From positions 1 through 47,618 of the forward strand of contig CAJVYM010000005.1 of NCBI GenBank assembly GCA_913009415.1: a DNA stretch of 47,618 nucleotides, in the 5' to 3' direction. Positions within the stretch are counted from its first letter, which is position 1. The number at the start of each line of letters is the position of its first letter. This DNA comes from an uncultured bacterium (GTDB lineage: Bacteria; Bipolaricaulota; Bipolaricaulia; UBA7950; UBA9294). Shown here one piece after another: positions 27,666 through 36,888 of this stretch. The notes under the pieces were generated by a model. It worked only from the letters and a program-made list of their open reading frames with translations. It made no database searches and had not been told where the DNA came from. Both the position numbers and the translations under genes were made by a program.

Positions 27666-28832
27666 CTAACCACGCAGAGTGCGTTGAGCTGCACGAACTC
27701 CTGCCCCCAATTCAAACGTGTAGCCGCAGCCCTGAAGTCCGGCTTCAATGGCGCCGATCGTCGCCAGCAGATCACCCGCAGTCTCTGCTCCCATGTGTCC
27801 AATGCGGAAGTATTTTCCCTTAATATCGGGATGTAGTCCCCCAGCTAGGATCACACCTGCATCCTTAACTTTAGGAAGGAACTCTGATCCCGTGATCCCT
27901 CTCGGGTAGTAGGGGGCGGTGAGCGTTGCCGCCGCATGCGCTGAATCAGTGGGAACTTGCTCTAATCCCAGCGCCTGTATGCCTGCCTTGCACGCGGCTC
28001 CGAATCTCTTGTGACGTTCGAAGCGCGTCTCCATCCCCTCTTTCAGGATTCTCTCCAGGCTGACGTTGAGGGCGCAGATGAGGTTTACCGGAGGCGTGGC
28101 GAAGTAGCTTGCTTTCCGTGCTTCGTATGCTTCCATGATCGGGAGCCAGTTTCCCCAATCCGCATAGTAGTTGCTTACTGGTGTCTTTCTCCTGCGCCAC
28201 GTTTCAATCGCGCGGGGACTGACGATCATCAGAGCAAGCCCGGGAGGGACGCCGATCGCTTTCTGCGAGGCAGTGAGCACCACGTCGATTCCCCATTCTT
28301 CCTGGCGCAGTTCTTCACCGGCTACGGAGCAGACACCGTCAAGCACCGTCAGTGTATCGTACTTGCGTGCGATGGCGGCCAGAAATTTTGCATCGGTGCG
28401 AACCCCGGTCGACGTGTCCACGTGAGTGATTGTCATCAACTTGTATCGATGTTCCTTCAACGTCTCTTCTACTTGCTGTAAGGGAATCGTTTTCCCAAGC
28501 GGCGCTCGCAGCACGCTCACCTCAACGTGATAACGACGCAACAGATCCGCGTAACGATCGCCGAAGACGCCCGTACTTAGAACGAGGGTCTTGTCCCCCG
28601 ATTCAATCAGGTTCGCCACGGCCATCTCCAGGGCGAGCATCCCGGACCCGGATACGACAAATGGCTGCCCCGAAGGACAGAGCCACACCTCCCTCATTCT
28701 CTCGAGTGCCTGGCCGAATACCTCGATGAATTCCGGTGCAACGTGACTTGATGTAGGAGCACCAAGCGCTTGCAGCACCTCCGACTCAAACTCGATCGGT
28801 CCGGGGATCATCAGTAACGCCCTGTCTCTCAT
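27666..28832 (-). CDS. Class V aminotransferase (alanine/serine-glyoxylate aminotransferase family)
   Basis: LLMIPGPIEFESEVLQALGAPTSSHVAPEF; DVVLTASQKAIGVPPGLALM PLP-lysine region. Confidence 0.9.
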   Translation of the reverse strand: MRDRALLMIPGPIEFESEVLQALGAPTSSHVAPEFIEVFGQALERMREVWLCPSGQPFVVSGSGMLALEMAVANLIESGDKTLVLSTGVFGDRYADLLRRYHVEVSVLRAPLGKTIPLQQVEETLKEHRYKLMTITHVDTSTGVRTDAKFLAAIARKYDTLTVLDGVCSVAGEELRQEEWGIDVVLTASQKAIGVPPGLALMIVSPRAIETWRRRKTPVSNYYADWGNWLPIMEAYEARKASYFATPPVNLICALNVSLERILKEGMETRFERHKRFGAACKAGIQALGLEQVPTDSAHAAATLTAPYYPRGITGSEFLPKVKDAGVILAGGLHPDIKGKYFRIGHMGAETAGDLLATIGAIEAGLQGCGYTFELGAGVRAAQRTLRG

Positions 28833-28851
28833 CGTATCCTCCTATGCAAGC

Positions 28852-29787
28852 TTACCATGCTTTCTTGCCGCCTCGCACGTCTCCTTCCGGTAGTATCCGT
28901 GCCTGGCGCAGGATCTCACGCAGTTTCCGTGTTTTCTCATCAGATAAGGGCAGCAGCGGAGGTCGAGCCGGACCGCCGTACATCCCGAGCATGTCCAGCG
29001 CCGCCTTCACCGCAGGCACGCCCCACTTGCGGGTGACAGCGGTATTTGCCGGGATCATGCGCATCTGCATCTGGCGTGCCTGTTCCCACTTTTGGTCAAG
29101 GAAGTCTTGCCTTATCTGCAGGCACTGGGCTGGCGCGATGTTGGCCAGCGCCAGGATGCCCCCAACCGCTCCCACGGATAGAGCCGGCAGGAGAAAGCTC
29201 GCGGAACCGGCCAACACCTGAAAATCGGGGCCGGTCAGGCGCCCGATCTCCGCCATCTTGATCACGTTGCCGCCGGAATCCTTGATTCCGATGATGTTCT
29301 CGTGCTCGGCAAGCGCCGCCACCGTCTCCGCATCAAGATCGATCCCCGTGCACGATGGGATGTTGTAGAGGATGATCGGAATTGGCGAGGACTCAGCCAC
29401 CGCGTGGAAGTGCTCGCGCAGGGCGTGTTTCGTCATCAACCCACGATAGTATGACGGGGTGACCACCAGCGCCGCATCCGCTCCGATCGCGGCGGCATTC
29501 TTCGTGAGTTCAACGGTCGCTCCGGTCGATTGACAACCCGTGCCGGCGATCATCAACCTGTCTGGAAGGATGGCATCGCGGGCGATTCGAAGCACGCTCA
29601 GTCTCTCCTGTTCACTCAGAAGGACAAGTTCACCGTTGGAACCAAGGACTGCGTAACCGCGCAGCTGATACTGGTTCCATCTGCGTAAGTTCTCTGTAAG
29701 GGCTGGCGCGTAGAGCCTCCCGTCGGAATCAAATGGCGTGGGAATCGGAGGATAAATCCCAGCCAAGTCAAGCGTTTGTCTGCCCAC
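28852..29787 (-). CDS. Dihydrodipicolinate synthase/N-acetylneuraminate lyase family protein
   Basis: GIYPPIPTPFDSDGRL; LRGYAVLGSNGELVLLSEQER; IILYNIPSCTGIDL; IIGIKDSGGN. Confidence 0.9.
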   Translation of the reverse strand: MGRQTLDLAGIYPPIPTPFDSDGRLYAPALTENLRRWNQYQLRGYAVLGSNGELVLLSEQERLSVLRIARDAILPDRLMIAGTGCQSTGATVELTKNAAAIGADAALVVTPSYYRGLMTKHALREHFHAVAESSPIPIILYNIPSCTGIDLDAETVAALAEHENIIGIKDSGGNVIKMAEIGRLTGPDFQVLAGSASFLLPALSVGAVGGILALANIAPAQCLQIRQDFLDQKWEQARQMQMRMIPANTAVTRKWGVPAVKAALDMLGMYGGPARPPLLPLSDEKTRKLREILRQARILPEGDVRGGKKAW

Positions 29788-29859
29788 TACTTACCCCCTC
29801 TTGCTTCGGTCCAGGGTCAGTTATCCAACCTACAAACAGTGTGGCGATTTGCCTATCGA

Positions 29860-30711
29860 CTACGCCTGCCGATGAGAGCTACCCGAGTTTCCTTCGCGCT
29901 TTGATTCATCGCCCCAGTTCAACTTCTCCCGCAACACATGGAAGAAGGTGGGAGCGTTCGCCATCCGCACGAGCCGCGTCGGTGTGGAGGCGCGCTTTAT
30001 CGTGATCTTTGCGTCCGGCGGGAGGTCGAATGCCAAATCGCCATCGGCGTAGATGCTCACCTGTGTGTGAGTGCGCACAAGTAAGACCTCCTCTGCCGGG
30101 AAGATGGCCGGGAGGATTCCGAGCTTGTGCACCGCCAGTGGGGTTGCCAGGATGCAGGCTGCCGGGGGGACGATCACCGGTCCGCCGGCGGAGAGGTTAT
30201 ACGCGGTCGCTCCGGTCGCGGTTGATAAGATCAGCCCATCGCCGGGGTAGCTCGCCACCACGCCATCGCTCCACAGAAGCTCCAGCTCGCAGAAGCGCAG
30301 GGCAGAGGTTCCAGTAATGACGACGTCATTCAACACGGTCCCGCTACCGGCCGAAGATGAGTAGGACAGGCGCATCCTCTCCTCGATGACGAAGGAGTCA
30401 CGCAGCACCCCTTCCAGTGCGGACGTGAGCGACGGTGCCTTCACCTGCGTGAGGAAGCCGAGGCTCCCCAGGTTTGCTCCCAGGATCGGGATCACTGAGT
30501 CGGCGAAGACCGACGCGGCGCGAAGGACTGTTCCATCCCCGCCCAGAGCAACGACGAGCGCCCCCTCCGCTTCTGAGAAGCTCGGGCGGTCGGAATCGAT
30601 GAGTATCGTCTCGATTTGCTTGAGTTGTGCCCATGCCTTGAGCACAGCCAAGGTACGCAACGACCCCTCTTTGCTCGTGTTGGCGACAATGTAGATCCGG
30701 CTAATCTTCAT
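29860..30711 (-). CDS. nadK: NAD kinase
   Basis: LVVALGGDGTVLRAA (GGDGT); NLGSLGFLT; LILSTATGATAYNLSAGGPVI. Confidence 0.93.
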   Translation of the reverse strand: MKISRIYIVANTSKEGSLRTLAVLKAWAQLKQIETILIDSDRPSFSEAEGALVVALGGDGTVLRAASVFADSVIPILGANLGSLGFLTQVKAPSLTSALEGVLRDSFVIEERMRLSYSSSAGSGTVLNDVVITGTSALRFCELELLWSDGVVASYPGDGLILSTATGATAYNLSAGGPVIVPPAACILATPLAVHKLGILPAIFPAEEVLLVRTHTQVSIYADGDLAFDLPPDAKITIKRASTPTRLVRMANAPTFFHVLREKLNWGDESKREGNSGSSHRQA

Positions 30712-30732
30712 ATTCTGTCCTTGTAGTGATTA

Positions 30733-31497
30733 TCATTTTAGGGGCCGCCTCTTGACGTACTTCCAGCGGCAGGCGATCCGCTCTATCACATCTACGGCAA
30801 TATACAAAAGGAGGCCGAGGAGGGCCATGGCGACTATCCCCGCAAACGCTCTGCCCCTGCTGAAGAGCATATGCTTGTTGATGTACGATCCCAGCCCCGT
30901 TCCCAGTGCCGCGCGCGTCTCTGCGATATACAAAAAGGCGATCCCCAGCCCGATGCTTACGCGCACGCTCGTCAGGATTTGTGGAAGGGTCGCAGGCAGG
31001 ACGACGTGCCAGTACACCTGCCAGCGGGACGCCCCGGCTGAGAGGACGCTCGTTACGTATTCCTCATCGATGTTCTTCGCTGCGCCACGGGCCGAGACAA
31101 GGATCTGAAAGAAGAGGGCGAGGGCGACCATCGCTACCTTGGTCGCGCTCCCTGTGCCGAAGACAACGAACAAGAAGAGGATAAGGGCGACCTGCGGGAT
31201 GGGATAGGTGATGTAGATGATCGGGGAGAAGAAGCGATCGAGCGTTGGCTCGCGACCAGTCAATAATCCAAGGGGCATTGCCGTGGCCAGGGAGATGAGT
31301 ATTGCCAGGATGAGGCGCCACGCACTCGCCGCGAAGTTGCGCCGTAACTCGGCTGCGTTCTTCACAACCTGCGACAGAGCGTCGAACGGTCCGGGAAGGA
31401 TTGCGGCGTGGTTGATCACGTTCACTGCGATGCTCGCCATCTCCCAGGCGAAGAGGAGCGCAGCAATGCTGATCACGTAGGTGAGAACTCGTTTCAT
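30733..31497 (-). CDS. ABC transporter permease (SsuC/ThiX type)
   Basis: BPD permease with 'GASRWQVYWHVVLPATLPQILTSVRVSIGLGIAFLYIAE'. Confidence 0.9.
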   Translation of the reverse strand: MKRVLTYVISIAALLFAWEMASIAVNVINHAAILPGPFDALSQVVKNAAELRRNFAASAWRLILAILISLATAMPLGLLTGREPTLDRFFSPIIYITYPIPQVALILFLFVVFGTGSATKVAMVALALFFQILVSARGAAKNIDEEYVTSVLSAGASRWQVYWHVVLPATLPQILTSVRVSIGLGIAFLYIAETRAALGTGLGSYINKHMLFSRGRAFAGIVAMALLGLLLYIAVDVIERIACRWKYVKRRPLK

Positions 31498-32225
31498 GCT
31501 TCCAGTGCCTCCCGGAGTTGGGACATGATCCCTTGGAAATCTGTGTCCCCACGGTAGTCAAGGGAACCCATCTGTGAGTTGTCGACAATCGTGCTTATCC
31601 GCGCTGGGCGATCGGTGAACACGATGATCCGCTGCCCGAGGAAGGCAGCCTCCTCGATGTTGTGTGTCACCAGGATCATGGAGAATCCGTGTTCGTGCCA
31701 CAGGTTGAGGAACAGGTCCTGGATTTTCTCCCGCGTTAGCGTGTCTAATGATGCGAGCGGTTCGTCCATCAGCAGGACGGATGGTGAGGTTGAGAGAGCG
31801 CGCGCGATTCCCACGCGGCGTTTCATGCCTTCCGACAGCTCGGCGGGGAAACGTGTCATGACATCATCCAGCCCCAAGTGCGCAAGCACTTCGGCCGCGT
31901 TCTGCTGCGGGAACTCACCGTTCAACAACAGCGATAGATTGGCGTTCTGCCACACCGTCTTCCACGGAAGGAGTCCTGCGTTCTGCAGGATGAGGGCGAC
32001 GTCGCGGCGAGGAGTATCCACCTCTTTACCGTCTATCGTTATCTTGCCGGAACGGGGGTGAATAAGACCGGAGAGCGCAAACAACAGCGATGTCTTGCCG
32101 CATCCGGAAGGGCCAATGAGGGCCAGGCTCTTTCCCTTGTCCAGGCGAAAAGAGACATTCTCCACTGCGCGCACCGTCTGTTCGCCCTGTCCGTAGTCGA
32201 TAGTTACTGCATCTACATCAATCAT
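31494..32225 (-). CDS. ABC transporter ATP-binding protein (SsuB type)
   Basis: LIGPSGCGKTSLLFALSG; LSEGMKRRVGIARAL; VLLMDEPLASLD. Confidence 0.93.
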   Translation of the reverse strand: MIDVDAVTIDYGQGEQTVRAVENVSFRLDKGKSLALIGPSGCGKTSLLFALSGLIHPRSGKITIDGKEVDTPRRDVALILQNAGLLPWKTVWQNANLSLLLNGEFPQQNAAEVLAHLGLDDVMTRFPAELSEGMKRRVGIARALSTSPSVLLMDEPLASLDTLTREKIQDLFLNLWHEHGFSMILVTHNIEEAAFLGQRIIVFTDRPARISTIVDNSQMGSLDYRGDTDFQGIMSQLREALEA

Positions 32226-33247
32226 TTTATAAATTGATCAGTAGTTACATCCTCGTATACAGGATGTTTCCACGTATAACCGTTCTTATTCTCCCACGCA
32301 ACGACGTCCTCAAACTTCTGCTTAGAGAGCATCTCCGGGTAGGAGAAGTGCGGAACAGCGAAATCATTGAGTATACCTTTAGGAACAGCATCTTTGCCTA
32401 ATCCGGGGAAGAAGAGCGAGAGAGCAATGTTAATTCCCGTCGTTGTCAGTTCCTCGCGTGACATGTGATTGACCCTGTTTATCGCTTCTCGGTAGACGTC
32501 GTAGAACTTGGCGATAGCGTCCGGGGATTTCTCAACCACATCCCGGCGGAACACGATGACGCTTGGCAGGAGGTCGATCCCCGCAAAGTCTGACAGGTGG
32601 ACGAGCTTGCTCCCAGGCTTGATCGGGGGGTACTTGCCAAGATAAGTGATGTATGGCTCCGGCAGGACAGCGGCGTAGACTGAACCAAGGTTGAGGAACA
32701 TCGAGAGCTGCAACATGTCGTGCCAGTAGGAGTAATCCTTGTCCGGATCGACGGTATAGCCCAAGCTGGTGAGCAGGGAGTCGATCTCGTATTCGATGTC
32801 GCTCATCTGGATGATGGCGATCGATTTTAACGTGCTCCCCCTTGCCGTGCGCTTGAGGAGATCGCCGATTGAGTTGATATGAAAGTAGCTCTGCGTGAGC
32901 AGGGCGAGGCTCCCCGTTTGCGTGGGTTGGTAGGCGGTGCTCGTGATCACGACATCAGTTCCGCTGGTGATCAGCAGTATCGCGGTGGAAACGTCGCAGA
33001 TCATTCCGTCGATATCTCCCGCCATGAGGGCGAGGATGCGTGTCTGGTTGTCGCTGAGGCCAATGACATCCACGTCAAGGCCACCTTGTGCGAACATGTT
33101 CCACTCGTTGGCAAAGGCAATCGGGAGGGAGCCCATCACCGGAGGGAGACTCACGCGCAGCTTCGGCAGGGGTGCTGCTCCAACAACAACTGAGACGAAA
33201 ATGAGTACAGCAAGAGAAAGAAACACGAAGCGACGAGCTTGAATCAT
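32222..33247 (-). CDS. ABC transporter substrate-binding protein (SsuA/ThiY type)
   Basis: Signal peptide; LRVSLPPVMGSLPIAFANEWNMFAQGGLDVDVI; coupled to the ATPase by a 4-nt overlap. Confidence 0.88.
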   Translation of the reverse strand: MIQARRFVFLSLAVLIFVSVVVGAAPLPKLRVSLPPVMGSLPIAFANEWNMFAQGGLDVDVIGLSDNQTRILALMAGDIDGMICDVSTAILLITSGTDVVITSTAYQPTQTGSLALLTQSYFHINSIGDLLKRTARGSTLKSIAIIQMSDIEYEIDSLLTSLGYTVDPDKDYSYWHDMLQLSMFLNLGSVYAAVLPEPYITYLGKYPPIKPGSKLVHLSDFAGIDLLPSVIVFRRDVVEKSPDAIAKFYDVYREAINRVNHMSREELTTTGINIALSLFFPGLGKDAVPKGILNDFAVPHFSYPEMLSKQKFEDVVAWENKNGYTWKHPVYEDVTTDQFIK

Positions 33248-33366
33248 GCGCTCCTCCTTAGGTAATTGAACACAGTATTCACCGATTATACTGCGCTTGC
33301 CTCAATCGACAAATCAGAGGCGCGGAGGTGCCGCTCCATGAATGCTGCACGCGGGCTCATAAGGGC

Positions 33367-33414
33367 TCTCCGTTTTCCTCTCCCTAAGCTCGCTTAGGGA
33401 GAGGAAAACGGAGA
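33367..33414. repeat. Very strong hairpin: 23-bp perfect inverted repeat
   Basis: tctccgttttcctctccctaagc-tc-gcttagggagaggaaaacggaga. Confidence 0.9.
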
Positions 33415-33484
33415 TTTGCCGAAGTCAAATCAGCTTGTTGTTTGTACTGGCTACATGAGTCTTCTCAAGGACTGCCTGTCTCAA

Positions 33485-33505
33485 CGTCGGAGCTTGTCTC
33501 CGACG
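33485..33505. repeat. Hairpin (8-bp stem, cttgt loop)
   Basis: cgtcggag-cttgt-ctccgacg. Confidence 0.85.
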
Positions 33506-33521
33506 CTCGAAAAAAGTGTAG

Positions 33522-33570
33522 CGTCGCACCTTGCTTGCCTGTCCTTCAGGACGCAGACAGGTGTGCGACG
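33522..33570. repeat. Two-tier hairpin
   Basis: Outer cgtcgcac/gtgcgacg (33522-33529/33563-33570), inner cctgtc/gacagg (33538-33543/33556-33561). Confidence 0.8.
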
Positions 33571-33654
33571 GTACTTTCGATACAACAAAGCTCCACATGA
33601 AATTATAATGAAGACCAACTCCGCCTAAATCTTTAGGGCTTTGCTTCTCAATGC

Positions 33655-33678
33655 TTCGCAGCTTGCTGCGGTTTTTTT
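33655..33678 (+). terminator. Rho-independent terminator (+ orientation)
   Basis: cgcag-cttg-ctgcg followed by g then T7 (33672-33678). Confidence 0.8.
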
Positions 33679-33708
33679 ACTTGCAGTTACGAGCTCGTTA
33701 CCCACTCT

Positions 33709-33731
33709 AAACGGCAAGGAGCCGTTTTTTT
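33709..33731 (+). terminator. Rho-independent terminator (+ orientation)
   Basis: aaacggc-aagga-gccgttt followed directly by more T (T7 in total, 33725-33731). Confidence 0.88.
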
Positions 33732-33784
33732 GTACCATGATGGCTATTGCCTATTGACACACTGCATGCTAGGATATTAACAGG

Positions 33785-34669
33785 ATGCCAGAGAAAGAGC
33801 GGATCGGATTGGTGTTGGGAAGCGGTGGTGCCCGCGGATCGGCCCACGTGGGGGTGCTCAAGGTCCTGGAGGAGAACGGGATAAGCCCCGATGTCATTGC
33901 GGGAACGAGCATGGGAGCCGAAGTTGGCGGAGCGTACGCCGCGGGAGCAGGGCTCGACAAGATAGAGGAAGTGTGGCGCTCGACTAACTTCGCCAAAGTA
34001 TTCAAGACGCTCTTTCCGACCGTTCCTTGGGCGGGGTGGAGTTCGGGGCGTGAGGTTGTGCGCACGATCAGGACGCTTGTTGGCGACCGGACCATTGAGA
34101 GCCTCCCCATCCCGTATGCGGCGCTCGCCACCGATTTGGAGACGGGGTTGCCTTTTGCGATGACACACGGGTCTCTTGCCGATGCGATACGGGCGAGCGT
34201 CTCTGTTCCAGGGTTGTTTGTACCCGTCTGGATTGACGGGCATCTGCTGATCGACGGCGGCGTCTCCAACCCGGCCCCGGTTGATGTCGCACGCAGCCTT
34301 GGAGCAACCAAGGTAATCGCGGTCGATGTCCTTGTTCAGCCGGAGGAAGTCAAGCTCTCCGGCATCCCCGCTTCGGAGTACGGTGAACGCATTCTGGGGA
34401 TCATCAAGGGGATGGAGAGCACGCGCTTGAATCAGGAAGATCGACGCAGGTTCTACCCAAACGTCTTTTCGGTCTTGTTCCAGATGTCTACGGTCTTTCA
34501 GAAGCGCGTTAGCAACCTTCTTTTGCAGCTCAATCCCCCCGATGTTCTTATCCAACCGGTCTTCTCTCCCGATCCTCCCAGCTACAGCGATGTGAAGCAC
34601 GGAATCGAAGCGGGAGAGGAGGCGGCGCGACGTGCCCTCCCCGAGATACTCGCCCTCGTCGATCGCTAG
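33785..34669 (+). CDS. Patatin-like phospholipase (RssA/NTE family)
   Basis: LGSGGARGSAHVGVLKVLEENG oxyanion loop; GTSMGAEVGG (GxSxG); LLIDGGVSNPAPVDVARSLGA (DGG). Confidence 0.92.
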   Translation: MPEKERIGLVLGSGGARGSAHVGVLKVLEENGISPDVIAGTSMGAEVGGAYAAGAGLDKIEEVWRSTNFAKVFKTLFPTVPWAGWSSGREVVRTIRTLVGDRTIESLPIPYAALATDLETGLPFAMTHGSLADAIRASVSVPGLFVPVWIDGHLLIDGGVSNPAPVDVARSLGATKVIAVDVLVQPEEVKLSGIPASEYGERILGIIKGMESTRLNQEDRRRFYPNVFSVLFQMSTVFQKRVSNLLLQLNPPDVLIQPVFSPDPPSYSDVKHGIEAGEEAARRALPEILALVDR

Positions 34670-34684
34670 GGTTAAGGACATCCA

Positions 34685-35566
34685 ATGAAGCGCGAGATAC
34701 TCCTTCCATCTACGCTCACTCTCGGAATCATCGTCATCTCGTTCGGCGCAATCATCATAAGAATGATCAGCGGGGCGTCCGTGTTTGCGATCTCCGCATG
34801 GCGGTTGGGCGTGGCATCTGCCATCCTTCTGCCGATCAGCCTCGGAAGAGGAACACTCAAATCGATCAGCAGGGGCAACATGCTCTTAAGCGCGCTGAGT
34901 GGCCTCTTCCTTTCCATTCACTTTATTCTGTGGATCTCGTCGCTTGACTACACATCGGTCGCCAGTTCCGTGGTCCTCGTCAGCACAAGCCCCATCTTCG
35001 TAGGACTGGGAGCCCGCTTATTCATCCACGAGCCCCCTTCTCGGCTCTTGAAGATCGCGATCGCCCTTGCTGTTGGTGGCGGTGTGGTAATCGGCTGGGG
35101 GGACATGCGCCTGGGAGGGATGGCCCTGCAGGGTGATCTGCTGGCTGTCGGTGGGGCGATCATGGCGGCAGGGTATCTTCTTATCGGTCGTCGCGTGCGG
35201 CGGGAGGTTCCCCTTTCGGGGTACGCTTTTGCCACCTATGGAATGGCTACGATCATCCTGCTTGTTGTCTGCCTGGCGACGGGCCAGCCGCTTGTTGGCT
35301 TCTCGACACCAAATTACGTATGGCTGGTTCTCCTCGGCTTGGGGCCGCAGTTGGTCGGGCATACATCGCTCAACTGGGCGCTCGAATACCTGCAGGCATC
35401 GATTGTGTCTATCATCACCCTCGGCGAACCGATCGGCGCGACGATCCTCGCCTACATCATCTTCGGCGAAGCGCTTACCCTGACAAAGGCGCTGGGCGGG
35501 GCGATCATCCTCGCCGGGATCTACCTGGGGATGCGCACCGGGAACAAGGCGGTGATTGCGGACTAG
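34685..35566 (+). CDS. EamA/DMT-superfamily transporter
   Basis: Ten-TM architecture; C-terminal ASIVSIITLGEPIGATILAYIIFGEALTLTKALGGAIILAGIYLG. Confidence 0.9.
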   Translation: MKREILLPSTLTLGIIVISFGAIIIRMISGASVFAISAWRLGVASAILLPISLGRGTLKSISRGNMLLSALSGLFLSIHFILWISSLDYTSVASSVVLVSTSPIFVGLGARLFIHEPPSRLLKIAIALAVGGGVVIGWGDMRLGGMALQGDLLAVGGAIMAAGYLLIGRRVRREVPLSGYAFATYGMATIILLVVCLATGQPLVGFSTPNYVWLVLLGLGPQLVGHTSLNWALEYLQASIVSIITLGEPIGATILAYIIFGEALTLTKALGGAIILAGIYLGMRTGNKAVIAD

Positions 35567-35622
35567 GGTTGCGGAAGCAAGGATGCGTTCGGCATACTAG
35601 CGGTAGTCAACAGGAGGGGAAA

Positions 35623-36837
35623 ATGACGGGAGATAGTCTTGTTGAACATGGGAAGAAGAAGATCGATTGGGCGATGACTCACATGCCGCTCCTTGCACGT
35701 CTGCGGCGCGAGTTTACCGAGAAAAAACCACTCGCCGGACACCGCATCGGGATGAGCATTCACCTGGAAGCGAAGACGGCCTGCCTGGCGCTCCTCCTGC
35801 GGGAGGGCGGAGCACAGGTGGCTGTCACCGGGAGCAATCCCCTCTCTACACAGAACGACGTCGCTTCCGCGCTTGCCGCGGAGGGGATCACGGTGCATGC
35901 CAAACACGGTGCGAGCGATGTGGAGTACTCAGGCGACCTTCGGAGAGTCCTTGCCACAGAGCCGGACCTCATCCTCGATGATGGGGGTGACCTGGTCAAA
36001 CTGCTGCATAGCGGAGTGAAGCTTGAGATTCGCGGTGGGGGTGAGGAGACAACGACCGGGGTGCATCGCCTGCGCATCCTTGAGCGCGAGGGGAAACTCC
36101 GCTTTCCGATGTATGCCGTGAACGACGCTAAGATGAAGTACCTGTTTGACAATCGCTACGGCACCGGGCAATCTGTGTGGGACGGGATCATGCGTTCCAC
36201 AAACCTGCTCATCGCGGGGAAGAACGTGCTCGTCGCCGGCTACGGCTGGTGCGGACGGGGGATCGCCATGCGCGCCCGCGGGCTAGGCGCGCGGGTTCTC
36301 GTATCCGAGGTCGATCCGATACGCGCGGTGGAGGCGGTGATGGACGGCTTCTCCGTCGGAGCGATGGAAGAGATGATCGAGCAGGCAGATTTCCTCGTTA
36401 CCTCCACTGGATGTTCTGGTGTCGTCACAAAGAGAGCGATCGCCTGCGCCAAGGATGGCCTGGTCATGGCAAACGCCGGCCATTTCGATGTGGAGATCGA
36501 TAAGAGAGCGCTTGCCGCCCTCGCCGTAAGGCAGGAAGACGTGCGCGACGGGATCAGGCAATTCACGCTTGGGGATGGCCGCAGGCTCTACCTGCTCGGT
36601 GATGGGAGGCTGGTCAACCTCGTCCTCGGGGACGGTCATCCCGTAGAGATCATGGATATATCCTTTGCCTTGCAGGCTCTGACGCTACAGCACATCGTGA
36701 AGAGTGCCCCGCTTTCCCCCGGCGTTTATGGCGTACCTGAGAAGATTGACCAACAGATAGCGGAGATGAAGCTCGCTACCCTCGGCGTGAAGATTGACTT
36801 TCTTACGCCCGACCAGTCAGCGTACCTTGGGCGGTGA
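35623..36837 (+). CDS. ahcY: Adenosylhomocysteinase family protein
   Basis: IDWAMTHMPLLARLRREF; NRYGTGQSVWDGIMRSTNLLIAGKNVLVAGYGWCGRGIAMRARGLGARVLVSEVDP; the ORF is open from 35320 but homology begins at MTGDSL. Confidence 0.92.
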   Translation: MTGDSLVEHGKKKIDWAMTHMPLLARLRREFTEKKPLAGHRIGMSIHLEAKTACLALLLREGGAQVAVTGSNPLSTQNDVASALAAEGITVHAKHGASDVEYSGDLRRVLATEPDLILDDGGDLVKLLHSGVKLEIRGGGEETTTGVHRLRILEREGKLRFPMYAVNDAKMKYLFDNRYGTGQSVWDGIMRSTNLLIAGKNVLVAGYGWCGRGIAMRARGLGARVLVSEVDPIRAVEAVMDGFSVGAMEEMIEQADFLVTSTGCSGVVTKRAIACAKDGLVMANAGHFDVEIDKRALAALAVRQEDVRDGIRQFTLGDGRRLYLLGDGRLVNLVLGDGHPVEIMDISFALQALTLQHIVKSAPLSPGVYGVPEKIDQQIAEMKLATLGVKIDFLTPDQSAYLGR

Positions 36838-36888
36838 GGCAATGGGCCATTCCGCGCGAATGGAAGTATCTGGTACAATAAGCGAGAG

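Noticed and set aside
33416-33628. 70-aa ORF in the hairpin-rich region
   Set aside because: Spans the perfect hairpins, no recognisable domain; structured RNA explains the sequence better, though a small peptide cannot be excluded.
33707-34681. 324-aa minus-strand ORF
   Set aside because: Shadow ORF antisense to a patatin gene with full catalytic motifs.
35320-35622. N-terminal extension of the adenosylhomocysteinase ORF
   Set aside because: Arg-rich, overlaps the EamA gene in another frame; family homology begins at MTGDSL (35623).
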